Shown: positions 8,922 to 17,808 of the stretch, piece after piece
How the letters are laid out: each line of letters starts with the position of its first letter
How positions within the stretch are numbered: the stretch's first letter is position 1
Source of the DNA: Tubiluchus corallicola
Lineage: Eukaryota > Priapulida > Priapulimorpha > Priapulimorphida > Tubiluchidae
Reading direction: 5' to 3'
DNA: 64,000 bases
Assembly (NCBI GenBank): GCA_030141605.1
Contig: JAQGDQ010002388.1
Coordinates: 170,452-234,451, forward strand
Program-made: the position numbers and the translations under genes
The notes under the pieces: generated by a model
Told to the model about the DNA's origin: nothing
Seen by the model: only the letters and a program-made list of their open reading frames with translations
The model's database searches: none

Positions 8922-9695
8922 CTATTTAAGCTTCTTCCTGTAAGCCTCATATAGTTTCGCAATACGAACAAATCTTGAAAATGACATAATCATTGAAAAT
9001 ATAAACCCATACCATCCTCCCATACAATGTCGTCGTAAAAAATAATATTTGAAAAATGTAAAAGGAAATTCTAATAATAAGCGAATATATAAAATAATTG
9101 GTAGTTTATAGCTTGCTGACATAATCGATATATCCGTGTAATTATTATTCTTCTCAACTAAATGAGAAATTGATCGTATCGAATCATGCCAAATAGCGCC
9201 TTTTAGTGCGCGACCTAGCTCCCGACCAACTTGGACTCTATCCCAAGCAGGATCTTTAGAAAAACGACATTTCTCCTTATTATATAAACGGATTTCTGCA
9301 TAATCATCTGCCCATAAACGTGGTTGAGAAGCAAATGGATAGACAAGTAAAATCCTTAGTCGATACCAAGAAAAAGAGGGTTCTCCAGCTCTAAAAATAT
9401 CCCTTATCTCTTCAGCCAAATCAGACTGAACATATTCATCCGAATCCAAATTCAAAAGCCAGCGATTTGAACAATGTTCCTCTCCCAACCGCTTTTGTAA
9501 TCCATACCCTTTCCAGCAACTCGCACTAATAACCTTTGCTCCGTATACATGCGCAATCTCCACCGTTTTATCTAAGCTTCCACCATCAACAACAACAATC
9601 TCGCTCACCCACTCACAAACAGACTGTAATGCCTTTTCAATCCTATCTTCCTCATTTTTTGATATAATAAAACAAGAAATTGGCAGCCTTTCCAT
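8922..9695 (-). CDS. Family 2 glycosyltransferase, LPS core type
   Basis: GT-A fold glycosyltransferase of the WaaE/KdtX-like branch, 257 residues, which normally adds a glucose to the lipopolysaccharide core. The N-terminal ISKNEEDRIEKAL block, the VVDGGS nucleotide-binding segment and LNLDSDEYV with a DXD metal site are present. A hydrophobic, membrane-associating stretch follows near residues 198-222. It precedes mlaA on the same strand by 268 bases, so the neighbourhood is envelope-related. The acceptor cannot be read from sequence. Confidence 0.83.
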   Translation of the reverse strand: MERLPISCFIISKNEEDRIEKALQSVCEWVSEIVVVDGGSLDKTVEIAHVYGAKVISASCWKGYGLQKRLGEEHCSNRWLLNLDSDEYVQSDLAEEIRDIFRAGEPSFSWYRLRILLVYPFASQPRLWADDYAEIRLYNKEKCRFSKDPAWDRVQVGRELGRALKGAIWHDSIRSISHLVEKNNNYTDISIMSASYKLPIILYIRLLLEFPFTFFKYYFLRRHCMGGWYGFIFSMIMSFSRFVRIAKLYEAYRKKLK

Positions 9696-9982
9696 TCCTA
9701 TATCTTTCCTTTAATTAACATATATAATTTCTTTTAAAATCCCGAAAACTACTTCTAATTTTAGCTAATAATATAGTAGATTATTAGCATCTCATATAAA
9801 TAATTTTATAATATTTTCCAACATTATTTAAACCTATTTAAAGCTCTCATTCATATAAAAACTATTATACCAAGATTCACTGTGTTAACTAAAAAAAACT
9901 CTCTTTAAAAAACAGGCTGAATTCTTTATAATTATACAAATATACTATTATAAATATACAAAACAAGACAAGGAGCTAAACC

Positions 9983-10348
9983 ATGCCCTATGATCCAGAA
10001 AATATTTTCGCAAAAATCATCCGGCAAGAAATCCCTTGTGAGAAAGTATATGAAGATAACACAACGATTGCTTTCAAGGATATCAATCCACAAGCACGTG
10101 TTCATCTTCTCGTTATTCCAAAAGGAAGTTATGTCTCTTGGGATGATTTCACGCAAAAAGCAACAAATGACGAAATTGCAACCTTTATAAAATCTATTGG
10201 AAAGATAACGCGACAATTGGGGTTGGCTAAAAGTGGATATAGAATTATTACAAACCATGGAGAAAATGCTCATCAGGAAGTTCCTCATTTCCATATTCAC
10301 ATACTCGCTGGAAATGACTTAGGAAATGGCCTTCTTCCTAAAAACTGA
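9983..10348 (+). CDS. HIT-family (HinT-like) nucleotide hydrolase
   Basis: Histidine-triad protein of 121 residues, probably hydrolysing nucleoside phosphoramidates as HinT does. The triad HFHIH (His102, His104, His106) is followed by ILAG, and the N-terminal IFAKIIRQEIP and VIPK blocks are typical. An AAGGAG site lies eight bases before the ATG. It stands alone between a divergent glycosyltransferase and a separately promoted peptidase. In many alphaproteobacteria this gene sits beside hisE; that is not the case here. Confidence 0.92.
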   Translation: MPYDPENIFAKIIRQEIPCEKVYEDNTTIAFKDINPQARVHLLVIPKGSYVSWDDFTQKATNDEIATFIKSIGKITRQLGLAKSGYRIITNHGENAHQEVPHFHIHILAGNDLGNGLLPKN

Positions 10349-10509
10349 TAAATAATATACTTAACTAAAGGCATTGAAAATACGCATAGCAGTACATATA
10401 CTTTAATTTAGATAGAATTAGAAAAAATTTTATTTACAATAAAGCTATGAACAAATACAAAATCACCATTTTTTTTCTCACAATTTTAACTTTTTTATTA
10501 GAATTTCTA

Positions 10510-10539
10510 TTGATAATTAAGTTGACAGTAAAATATACA
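10510..10539 (+). promoter_or_regulatory. Possible promoter of the carboxypeptidase gene
   Basis: TTGATA (10510-10515) and TATACA (10534-10539) are 18 bases apart. A perfect TTGACA at 10522-10527 lies within the same stretch but has no good -10 at standard spacing. One of the two probably drives the gene at 10612. Confidence 0.3.
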
Positions 10540-10611
10540 AATACTCTGCTCTAAAAAACGGTAATTGAGCTTTAATATTGAGTGATTGGCAATAAAAGAG
10601 GTAGAAAAACA

Positions 10612-12111
10612 ATGCGTAGTTTTGCATCCGCTATATTTGGAAAAAGTTATATCATAACATTTTCATTTCTTATCATTTTTTCCCTGTTGCTTTCGTTGCA
10701 GTATGCGTCTGCTAAAAAATACGCTTCTATTGTAATTGATGCTAATGGAGGGAACATTCTTTATGGCCATAATTATACGCAAAAGCGATACCCTGCTTCC
10801 CTTACAAAGATGATGACTCTTTATATGCTTTTTGACGCGCTTGACTCTAAAAAAATTACACTCAAAACACCTTTAAAAGTCTCCCGTAAAGCTGCAGCTC
10901 AGCCTAATCTTAAACTCGGTTTAAAAGCCGGAAGTACTATTTTAGTTGAGCACGCCATCACAACTATTATTGTTCGATCCGCTAATGATGTCGCAACTGT
11001 TATCGCCGAAAATTTAGGAAAAACAGAACCAGCTTTTGCCAGAATGATGACAGCAAAAGCCAAGCAACTTGGTATGCATAACACAAATTTCAGAAACGCT
11101 TCCGGTCTTCCTGATAAGCAACAATACACAACTGCACAGGATATGGCTCTCCTTGCACAAAGTATTATGCTACACTTTCCGCAATATTACCATTTTTTCT
11201 CGAGAACAAGTTACCGATGGGGCGGTAAAACATACAAAACAACAAATAAGCCTTTAGAAACATACCAAGGGATGGATGGATTGAAAACAGGATATATTAA
11301 CGAATCCGGGCATAATTTAGCCTCATCTGCACAACGAGGAAATGTGCGCCTTATCGCCATCATTTTTGGCCAGGCAAAAAGTAAACGTGATGCATATATG
11401 AAAAAAATTCTTGACACTTCATTTAAAAAAGCCAGAGTCAAGCGTGCTAGTTTAATTACTCCTACACATAAACCAAGAGGTATTCTTCTCTACGCTGACG
11501 CGAAAAACATTATTATGCAAACTGAAAAAAGTATACCCTCTACACCTTATTCTAGACTAGCCTCTCAATATAACACGAATAATAAAATCGCAGAACAGGC
11601 AAGATATATTCTTCCTAAGCCTATCCAAAGACCAAAAATTCAGCTCGCTCAAAAAAGCTATACGCCTAAATCTAAGTCTTCTCAAGCTCATTTTATATCC
11701 CCTACCAACAGGCCTAAATATACACAAGCAGGCCATAATGACATGAATATTCATGTTATACCTGTAAGTAAAAGTTATCCTCCTTCTGATTCTTCTCAAA
11801 TAGGGAAAACAGGATTCTATGCAGAAAATATCCCCACCCCCTCTATCTCTAGAACAAAATGGGGCGTACAAATCATCAGTGCTCGCAATAAACAAAATGT
11901 TATTAATGAAGTTAAAAAAGCAAAAAACATCCTCCCTCAAAAATTCTTCTATGTAACACCACAAATCATCAACACACAGAAAAACGGAGCTACCCTCTAT
12001 AGAGGGCATCTCGGAAATATTGCCTCCCAGCAGGAAGCACGATCGATCTGCTTATATCTTAAACAACAAAACTTCGAGTGCATCATAACCCGAAGAGAGC
12101 AAAGCATCTAA
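10612..12111 (+). CDS. D-alanyl-D-alanine carboxypeptidase with SPOR domain
   Basis: Serine-type penicillin-binding protein of the DacA/DacC (S11) family, trimming the terminal D-Ala of peptidoglycan stems in the periplasm. The catalytic motifs are Ser63-Leu-Thr-Lys66, Ser123-Ala-Asn125 and Lys225-Thr-Gly227. It has an N-terminal signal or anchor ending near ASA and a long, basic, low-complexity linker from about residue 290. A C-terminal SPOR domain (about residues 417-499) would bind denuded septal glycan. The ATG at 10612 follows AGAGG by nine bases; a GTG at 10582 is open but less likely. A SPOR tail suggests recruitment to the division site. Confidence 0.9.
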   Translation: MRSFASAIFGKSYIITFSFLIIFSLLLSLQYASAKKYASIVIDANGGNILYGHNYTQKRYPASLTKMMTLYMLFDALDSKKITLKTPLKVSRKAAAQPNLKLGLKAGSTILVEHAITTIIVRSANDVATVIAENLGKTEPAFARMMTAKAKQLGMHNTNFRNASGLPDKQQYTTAQDMALLAQSIMLHFPQYYHFFSRTSYRWGGKTYKTTNKPLETYQGMDGLKTGYINESGHNLASSAQRGNVRLIAIIFGQAKSKRDAYMKKILDTSFKKARVKRASLITPTHKPRGILLYADAKNIIMQTEKSIPSTPYSRLASQYNTNNKIAEQARYILPKPIQRPKIQLAQKSYTPKSKSSQAHFISPTNRPKYTQAGHNDMNIHVIPVSKSYPPSDSSQIGKTGFYAENIPTPSISRTKWGVQIISARNKQNVINEVKKAKNILPQKFFYVTPQIINTQKNGATLYRGHLGNIASQQEARSICLYLKQQNFECIITRREQSI

Positions 12112-12163
12112 TTCGCCAACTCCATCATATATTTTAACTGGTAAAAAGAGCTTAGTCTCAGGT

Positions 12164-12943
12164 TTATTGAATATTGGACCATGAACTACGTAATGTAGCA
12201 AACACAGAAGAGGCAGGTGTGTTCGATTCTAAGCCTAAGGCATGAGCAAGTCTTTTGCTATCTGCCTGCAAAAATAAATTTAAGTGCTTAAGGCGTGATA
12301 AAGGAACCGGTACTGTTGGTTTTCCTTTTTGTTGCTTTTCTTTTACTTCCCGCTCAAAATCAAGAAGTTTTTCATCTTCTGGAAAAAACGAGCGTGCAAA
12401 ATGAATATGCGCCGCCGTATATTCATGGCCACAATAAACTAACGTTTCCTCCGGCAGAGATCTTAATTTCACAAGAGATTGCCACATTTCTTCAGCACTT
12501 CCTTCAAATAATAGACCGCACCCAAGGATAAAAAGAGTATCCCCGCAAAATACTGCCGAAGCAGATGGCAAATACCAAGCAATATGCCCTTGTGTATGAC
12601 CTGGAGTATCTAGAACCTGGAAACCTCCTGGGATTTTTGCAGATGTTTTCCCTTCTTTAACCGCAATATCTAAAAAAGGTAAACGATGAAAATCTTTTAC
12701 ACTTCCTGCAAAAAGAGCATTAGTCACTGAACGTAAGGGCTCAATAGCATTCACATGATCATCATGATGATGCGTTGCAAAGATATGCGTTAATTTTAAA
12801 GAATGTAATTTCAGAAAATCAAGAACAGGAGCCGTTTCTGATGGATCAATAACGACACACCAATCTTCAGCTGGATGCCAGATACCCCAAGCATAATTAT
12901 CTTTTAAAGAAGGAATAGCCTCTATACAAATATGTCCTACCAT
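12164..12943 (-). CDS. gloB: Hydroxyacylglutathione hydrolase (glyoxalase II)
   Basis: Metallo-beta-lactamase fold enzyme that hydrolyses S-lactoylglutathione to lactate and glutathione, the second step of methylglyoxal detoxification. The binuclear metal motif THHHDDH is at residues 57-63, DTPGHTQGH binds further metal, and GHEYT lies near residue 170. The 259-residue length matches the family, including the C-terminal substrate helices. It diverges from the methyltransferase at 13028, a pairing common in alphaproteobacteria. Its ribosome site AAAGGG lies inside the tandem repeat at 12949-12990, so the repeat carries a second copy of that site. Confidence 0.93.
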   Translation of the reverse strand: MVGHICIEAIPSLKDNYAWGIWHPAEDWCVVIDPSETAPVLDFLKLHSLKLTHIFATHHHDDHVNAIEPLRSVTNALFAGSVKDFHRLPFLDIAVKEGKTSAKIPGGFQVLDTPGHTQGHIAWYLPSASAVFCGDTLFILGCGLLFEGSAEEMWQSLVKLRSLPEETLVYCGHEYTAAHIHFARSFFPEDEKLLDFEREVKEKQQKGKPTVPVPLSRLKHLNLFLQADSKRLAHALGLESNTPASSVFATLRSSWSNIQ

Positions 12944-12948
12944 GATAT

Positions 12949-12990
12949 CGTTACCCTTTATCTCTTTAACGTTACCCTTTATCTCTTTAA
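12949..12990. repeat. Perfect 21-bp tandem duplication between gloB and methyltransferase
   Basis: The 21 bases at 12949-12969 recur exactly at 12970-12990. Read on the minus strand, each unit contains an AAAGGGTAAC ribosome-binding-like element for gloB. On the plus strand the array abuts the promoter of the divergent methyltransferase gene. It looks like a recent slippage duplication. Confidence 0.9.
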
Positions 12991-13012
12991 TTTAAAATAG
13001 ATTCTTTAATTA

Positions 13013-13021
13013 TGGTATAAT
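13013..13021 (+). promoter_or_regulatory. Extended -10 promoter of the methyltransferase gene
   Basis: TGG followed by a perfect TATAAT (13016-13021) forms an extended -10 element; no good -35 is present. Only six bases separate the -10 box from the ATG at 13028, so transcription should start at or next to the initiation codon. Confidence 0.5.
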
Positions 13022-13027
13022 ACCCTC

Positions 13028-13741
13028 ATGAATAAAACAAGGATAGATATAGAGCTCTTCTATGCGACGCCTACCGGGAGATACATGCGTAAAATATTGC
13101 GCCAATCTGTTCTAAAGTACTGGCCATCCCTTGAAAACCATACCCTTCTAGGGCTCGGCTATCCTCATCCTTATCTTGATATTATCTCCCCGAGAACACA
13201 GAATTCTATTTGTGCCACAACACATGCTTCTCTCCAATATCCATGGTCTCCTCTTTCTAATAAAATACGCACAACCCTCGTAAGTGATACAGCACTCCCT
13301 TTTTATGATTCTTCTTTCAGCAGAGTCATCCTTGTCCACACTTTTGAATTTTGTCCAGAGCCAGATAGATTCCTTCAAGAAATATGGCGAATTCTTGATA
13401 CAAACGGAAAAGCTCTTCTCATCATACCTAATAAAAAAAGCCTCTGTGCTCTTTGTAAAAAATCATTCTTCCATAAAGAAGTAACATACACCATTGAAAC
13501 TATACAAAACATGCTCAAAAAAAACTGCTTTCTTATAGAAAAAAAGGAAACCTGCCTCTTTTTAGCTCCCCCTTTCCATAATAGATTCCTTTTTCAATTT
13601 TCCTCCTTCTTTGAAAAAATAGGGCATTATTGCTATCCAAATTTCGGCGCATTTCATATTATCGAAATCAAAAAACATCCTCAATTTCTTATGGAAACAA
13701 AAGATCACAGAATTCACGTAAATGCTGTCTTGCCAACATGA
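13028..13741 (+). CDS. Class I SAM-dependent methyltransferase
   Basis: Methyltransferase domain protein of 237 residues, of the type found divergent to gloB in alphaproteobacteria; its substrate is unknown. The N-terminus (FYATPTGRYM) and GLGYPHPYL glycine loop match that group, and a motif-III-like RFLQEIWRILDTNGKALLIIPN follows near residue 117. The start is fixed by this N-terminal homology, yet no Shine-Dalgarno sequence precedes it and a -10 box lies six bases upstream, so the mRNA may be leaderless. The next gene, rnhA, begins ten bases after the stop. Confidence 0.78.
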   Translation: MNKTRIDIELFYATPTGRYMRKILRQSVLKYWPSLENHTLLGLGYPHPYLDIISPRTQNSICATTHASLQYPWSPLSNKIRTTLVSDTALPFYDSSFSRVILVHTFEFCPEPDRFLQEIWRILDTNGKALLIIPNKKSLCALCKKSFFHKEVTYTIETIQNMLKKNCFLIEKKETCLFLAPPFHNRFLFQFSSFFEKIGHYCYPNFGAFHIIEIKKHPQFLMETKDHRIHVNAVLPT

Positions 13742-13750
13742 AAATTCCAA

Positions 13751-14236
13751 ATGGCTAAAAACATACAACATAATGCTGAAAATATTGTTCAAATCTTTAC
13801 AGATGGTGCATGTAGTGGAAATCCAGGTCCTGGTGGATGGGCTGCGCTTCTACGGTGGGGACAACACGAAAAAATGATCTCAGGGCATCACCCTCAAACA
13901 ACCAACAATCGAATGGAACTCAAGGCTGTCCTTAGTGCGTTAGAAATATTAAAATATCCCTGCTTTGTTCATATCTATACAGATAGTGCATACGTGAAAA
14001 ACGGTATAACAATATGGATACACACATGGAAAAAAAATAACTGGACAAGTTCCGCAAAAAAGAAAATTAAAAATATAGAACTATGGAAGCTCTTAGATAA
14101 TGTTGCGCAACAACATACTATACAATGGTTCTGGATTAAAGGACATAGTGGGCACCCCGAAAATAGCCGCGTCGATCAACAAGCAAGAGACGAAGCATTA
14201 ATTGCTAAAAAAATAAAAACACTCTTAGAAACATGA
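13751..14236 (+). CDS. rnhA: Ribonuclease HI
   Basis: RNase HI degrades the RNA strand of RNA-DNA hybrids, clearing R-loops and primers. All four catalytic carboxylates are visible: Asp18 in IFTDGACSGNPGPGG, Glu56 in NRMELKA, Asp78 in YTDSAYV and Asp142 near the C-terminus. The GHSGHPENSRVD block holds the usual catalytic-loop histidine. Length of 161 residues is typical. It sits between the methyltransferase and thrC, 14 bases before the latter, probably cotranscribed. In many alphaproteobacteria rnhA follows thrB, which is absent here. Confidence 0.95.
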   Translation: MAKNIQHNAENIVQIFTDGACSGNPGPGGWAALLRWGQHEKMISGHHPQTTNNRMELKAVLSALEILKYPCFVHIYTDSAYVKNGITIWIHTWKKNNWTSSAKKKIKNIELWKLLDNVAQQHTIQWFWIKGHSGHPENSRVDQQARDEALIAKKIKTLLET

Positions 14237-14250
14237 AAAGATATTAAGAA

Positions 14251-15651
14251 ATGAACTATATCAGTACACGATCTTCCTACAAAAACACACAATCTTTCGA
14301 AGACATCCTCATGTCCGGGCTAGCAAAAGATGGAGGGCTTTATCTACCAAAAGAATGGCCTCATTTTTCACACAAAGAGCTGCTAGAGCTTCAAAATTCC
14401 CCCTACCATGAGATCACTGCTGTAATCCTCTCTCCCTTTGTAAACAAAGCATTTTCACAAGAACAACTACTCTCTATAACAAAAAAAGCGTATTCTTCTT
14501 TCCACCATTCCGCAGTTGCTCCTCTAACACAAATCGATCATAAGCTCTGGATTCTCGAACTTTTTCATGGGCCTACCCTTTCATTTAAAGACTATCCTTT
14601 GCAACTTCTAGGACTCTTTTTTGATGCTATCTTGCAAAATAACAGCCAAAAGCTGACTATCATTGGTGCAACATCAGGAGACACAGGATCTGCTGCTATT
14701 GAAGCCTTTAAAAATATTCCAACTGTTAATCTCTTTATTCTCCATCCACATAAAAAAATATCTGAAACTCAACGGCGCCAGATGACAACTGTTCAAAACG
14801 AAAATATCCATAATATCGCTATACAAGGAAATTTCGATGACTGCCAAAAAATAGTTAAACAACTTCTTCAAGATCCCATCTTAAAGCAAAAAACTTCCCT
14901 ATCTGCTGTAAATTCCATTAACTGGGGAAGAATTATGATCCAAATTGCTTATTATTTTATAGCCGCATTGCGACTCGGTGCTCCACAACGAACGCTTTCC
15001 TTTTCTGTTCCAACTGGAAATTTTGGTAATATTTTCGCCGCTTGGGCCGCAAAACAATGTGGTTTACCAATAAAAACACTTCTATGTGCCTCTAACACAA
15101 ATGATATACTGACACGGTATTTTCATACTGGCATTATGGAAAAAAAATCTGTAATTCCAACAATAGCCCCTAGCATGGATATACAAGTCTCCAGTAATTT
15201 CGAACGGCTCCTTTTCGAATATCTCCAAAGAGATCATGAACGTACAAAAATTCTTATGGAAACCTTTAATAAAAGCGGGATCGTCAACTTCGGAAATACC
15301 CTTAAAGAGCAATTATCCTCTCTCTTTCAGGCTTATAAATTTGACGACCCCCACATTTGTAATGCTATTCAAAAATGGTATAAAAAAACAGGGAATCTCT
15401 TTGATCCTCATACAATCTGCGCAATAGAAGCAGCAGAATCTACTAGGAAAAATGACCCAACAAATGACATAACTACTATCGCTATCGCAACAGCACATCC
15501 TGCAAAATTTCCTCAAACAATCCTTGAAAGTTGTGGCCAAAAGCCTCATATTCCTAGCCAAATTATACCTATATACACAAAAAAAGAGAAATTTGACATC
15601 CTCCCGCCAGAAAAAAACAAAATACGAAACCTAATACTCAAAACACTCTAA
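14251..15651 (+). CDS. thrC: Threonine synthase
   Basis: PLP enzyme converting O-phosphohomoserine to threonine, 466 residues, the long proteobacterial form. The N-terminal MNYISTRS block and the PLP-binding SFKDYPLQLLG with Lys113 are visible, as is the glycine-rich GATSGDTGSAA phosphate loop. The C-terminal section carries the usual DPHTICAIEAA. It precedes an M16 peptidase gene by 51 bases, a pair seen in other alphaproteobacteria. No homoserine kinase gene is in the window. Confidence 0.95.
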   Translation: MNYISTRSSYKNTQSFEDILMSGLAKDGGLYLPKEWPHFSHKELLELQNSPYHEITAVILSPFVNKAFSQEQLLSITKKAYSSFHHSAVAPLTQIDHKLWILELFHGPTLSFKDYPLQLLGLFFDAILQNNSQKLTIIGATSGDTGSAAIEAFKNIPTVNLFILHPHKKISETQRRQMTTVQNENIHNIAIQGNFDDCQKIVKQLLQDPILKQKTSLSAVNSINWGRIMIQIAYYFIAALRLGAPQRTLSFSVPTGNFGNIFAAWAAKQCGLPIKTLLCASNTNDILTRYFHTGIMEKKSVIPTIAPSMDIQVSSNFERLLFEYLQRDHERTKILMETFNKSGIVNFGNTLKEQLSSLFQAYKFDDPHICNAIQKWYKKTGNLFDPHTICAIEAAESTRKNDPTNDITTIAIATAHPAKFPQTILESCGQKPHIPSQIIPIYTKKEKFDILPPEKNKIRNLILKTL

Positions 15652-15702
15652 ATAAATGCCTTACGAAAATAAAAGACCATCCATAAGAAGGAGATATTCT
15701 TT

Positions 15703-16962
15703 ATGGCAATAAAAAAAACTACACTTAGCAATGGCTTGACAATTCTAACAGACACAATTCCTACTGTTGAAACAGTTTCTATTGGTATTTGGCTAAATGC
15801 CGGCTCCAGAGACGAACTACCAGAGCATAACGGCACTTTTCATTTTTTAGAGCATATGGCTTTTAAAGGAACAAAAAAGCGAACTGCATACGACATTGCT
15901 CTAGAAATTGAAAATGTTGGCGGCTATATGAATGCTTGGACTTCGCGAGAAAATACAGTTTGGTATACAAAAGTTCTCCACAAGGATACACCACTTGCTG
16001 TTGATATTCTCTCTGATATCTTCCTTAATCCAACACTTGAACCTCAAGAATTTGAACGCGAGCAATCGGTCATAATTCAGGAGATACGACAAGCACAAGA
16101 TATGCCGGATGACGCTATTTTTGATCTATTTCAGAAAACCGCATGGCCCGAGCAACCTATTGGTCTTCCTATTGCTGGAACAGAAAAAATTATTGCTAAT
16201 ATCTCTAGGAATACTCTCTTAAACTATATGGAAAATTATTGGGATCCAAAAAAAATAATTGTCGTTTCTTCCGGAAAATTAGATCACGAAATACTTTCTA
16301 GAATGATTGAAAAAAAATTTGGACAAATCCAGCCAAAAAATACTTATACTCAACAACAAAAACCTTGTTATCATGGTGGAGAAAGCCATGAAAAACGACA
16401 ATTGGAGCAAATACAACTTGTTTTAGGGTTTGAAGGTATCCCCACAAAAGATAATGATTATTACGCTGCTTCTATTTTCTCAATACTTTTCGGTGGAGGA
16501 ATGTCATCTAGGCTTTTTCAGGAAATCCGAGAAAAAAAAGGTCTTGTCTATACAATACATAGTTTCCTTTCTGCATACCATGATTGTGGTGTTTTTGGTA
16601 TATACGCAGTCACAGGAGAAAAAGAAATTTCTGAATTGCTCTCAACCTTCTGCCAAGAAACTAAAAAAGCATGTTATACAACCCAACAAGAAGAAATTGA
16701 GCGCGCAAAAAATCAACTATTAGCCGGCATACTCATGGAGCAAGAAAATACATGGTTCCGATGCCAGCAAATGGCTCGGCAGTTTCTTACCTATGGGACA
16801 ACATTTACCGTTAAAGAAATTCAGGAAAAAATACAACAAGTCAATCTAGAGCAAATTCACAAAACAGCAAAACGACTTATAAATGAAAAAATTACCTTTT
16901 CTACAATCGGAGAAACAAAAGAAATACCGTCTCTTGAAGAAATTAAAAATATCTTACGCTAA
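15703..16962 (+). CDS. M16 family zinc peptidase
   Basis: Pitrilysin-family metallopeptidase, 419 residues, close to the mitochondrial processing peptidase beta-like group of alphaproteobacteria. The inverted zinc motif HFLEH (His47, Glu50, His51) is intact and is followed by the expected downstream glutamate region (FEREQSVIIQEI). The C-terminal half holds the GGGMSSRLFQEIREKKGLVY glycine-rich block. There is no signal peptide, so it is cytoplasmic. A perfect AAGGAG site precedes the ATG. Its natural substrate is not known from sequence. Confidence 0.93.
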   Translation: MAIKKTTLSNGLTILTDTIPTVETVSIGIWLNAGSRDELPEHNGTFHFLEHMAFKGTKKRTAYDIALEIENVGGYMNAWTSRENTVWYTKVLHKDTPLAVDILSDIFLNPTLEPQEFEREQSVIIQEIRQAQDMPDDAIFDLFQKTAWPEQPIGLPIAGTEKIIANISRNTLLNYMENYWDPKKIIVVSSGKLDHEILSRMIEKKFGQIQPKNTYTQQQKPCYHGGESHEKRQLEQIQLVLGFEGIPTKDNDYYAASIFSILFGGGMSSRLFQEIREKKGLVYTIHSFLSAYHDCGVFGIYAVTGEKEISELLSTFCQETKKACYTTQQEEIERAKNQLLAGILMEQENTWFRCQQMARQFLTYGTTFTVKEIQEKIQQVNLEQIHKTAKRLINEKITFSTIGETKEIPSLEEIKNILR

Positions 16963-17074
16963 CTTTACCACAAAAATTCTCAGAGTATAGTTTTCAAACC
17001 TCAAATTTAATAGCCTCTTTAGAGTAAAATTTTCATAGAAATATAGTAAAATATACCTAAAACACACTTAAAAG

Positions 17075-17662
17075 TTATGCATTTCCTCTCATTCCTGTGA
17101 GCCATGAAGAAAAAGAAGTAACTTTCGTTGCTAAAGTATGCTGACAAATAAAGTCTGGTGATGGTGAAAACAAAACATCAGGTAAAACAGGCGCAACAAC
17201 CCAGCAATCTTCCATGATCTCATGCTCAAGCTGCTCTTTTCCCCAAGCAGTATATCCTAGAAAAACTTTATAATGGCCAGACTCCAAGCGCCCTGAAGCA
17301 ATTGCTTCTAATGCGGCATGAGATAAAGAAAGAAATACATTATCATTAATCTGTATCGTCGTCTCATCTTCATAATCAGAATCATGAAGCACCATCCCCC
17401 GTTCCAAGTCTACAGGGCCTCCGACCCAAACCACAGAAGAAGAAGGAGAAAAATGCTCGCTATTGATATCCATTTCTTCTAACAGCCGCTCTATTGTAAT
17501 ATCATCCGAAGAGCAACTTAAAAGAAGGCCCATAGCACCATTTGGGTTGTGTTCACACAACAAAACAACACTCTGATTAAATGGTGTATTCGCAAGTTCT
17601 GCTGTTGCTACTAACAACATTCCCTGCAAAGAATTGTGCAAAAAAATATCTAAAACAGACAT
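17075..17662 (-). CDS. YqgE/AlgH family protein (UPF0301)
   Basis: Conserved 195-residue protein of the YqgE/AlgH family, whose molecular function is unsettled. Family blocks visible are the N-terminal LQGMLLVATAEL, a VVLLCEHNPNGAMGLLL segment, and the C-terminal FLGYTAWGKEQLEHEI. It converges with the M16 peptidase and diverges from the dsbD-like gene, so it is transcribed alone. Confidence 0.92.
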   Translation of the reverse strand: MSVLDIFLHNSLQGMLLVATAELANTPFNQSVVLLCEHNPNGAMGLLLSCSSDDITIERLLEEMDINSEHFSPSSSVVWVGGPVDLERGMVLHDSDYEDETTIQINDNVFLSLSHAALEAIASGRLESGHYKVFLGYTAWGKEQLEHEIMEDCWVVAPVLPDVLFSPSPDFICQHTLATKVTSFSSWLTGMRGNA

Positions 17663-17808
17663 ATGTTTCCTTTAGTATTATCATCATTAAGTTTTATATT
17701 CTAATATTCATACTTATTATATATATTATTATACCACAATATTAATTTATAATTATATTTTTACGTTTTATTAATATAGTTATTAGAGTAGAATAAAGCT
17801 TCTATAAA

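Noticed and set aside
11557-12009. 150-codon minus-strand frame inside the carboxypeptidase gene
   Set aside because: Antisense to the linker and SPOR region of a well-supported gene; no ribosome site or recognisable domain.
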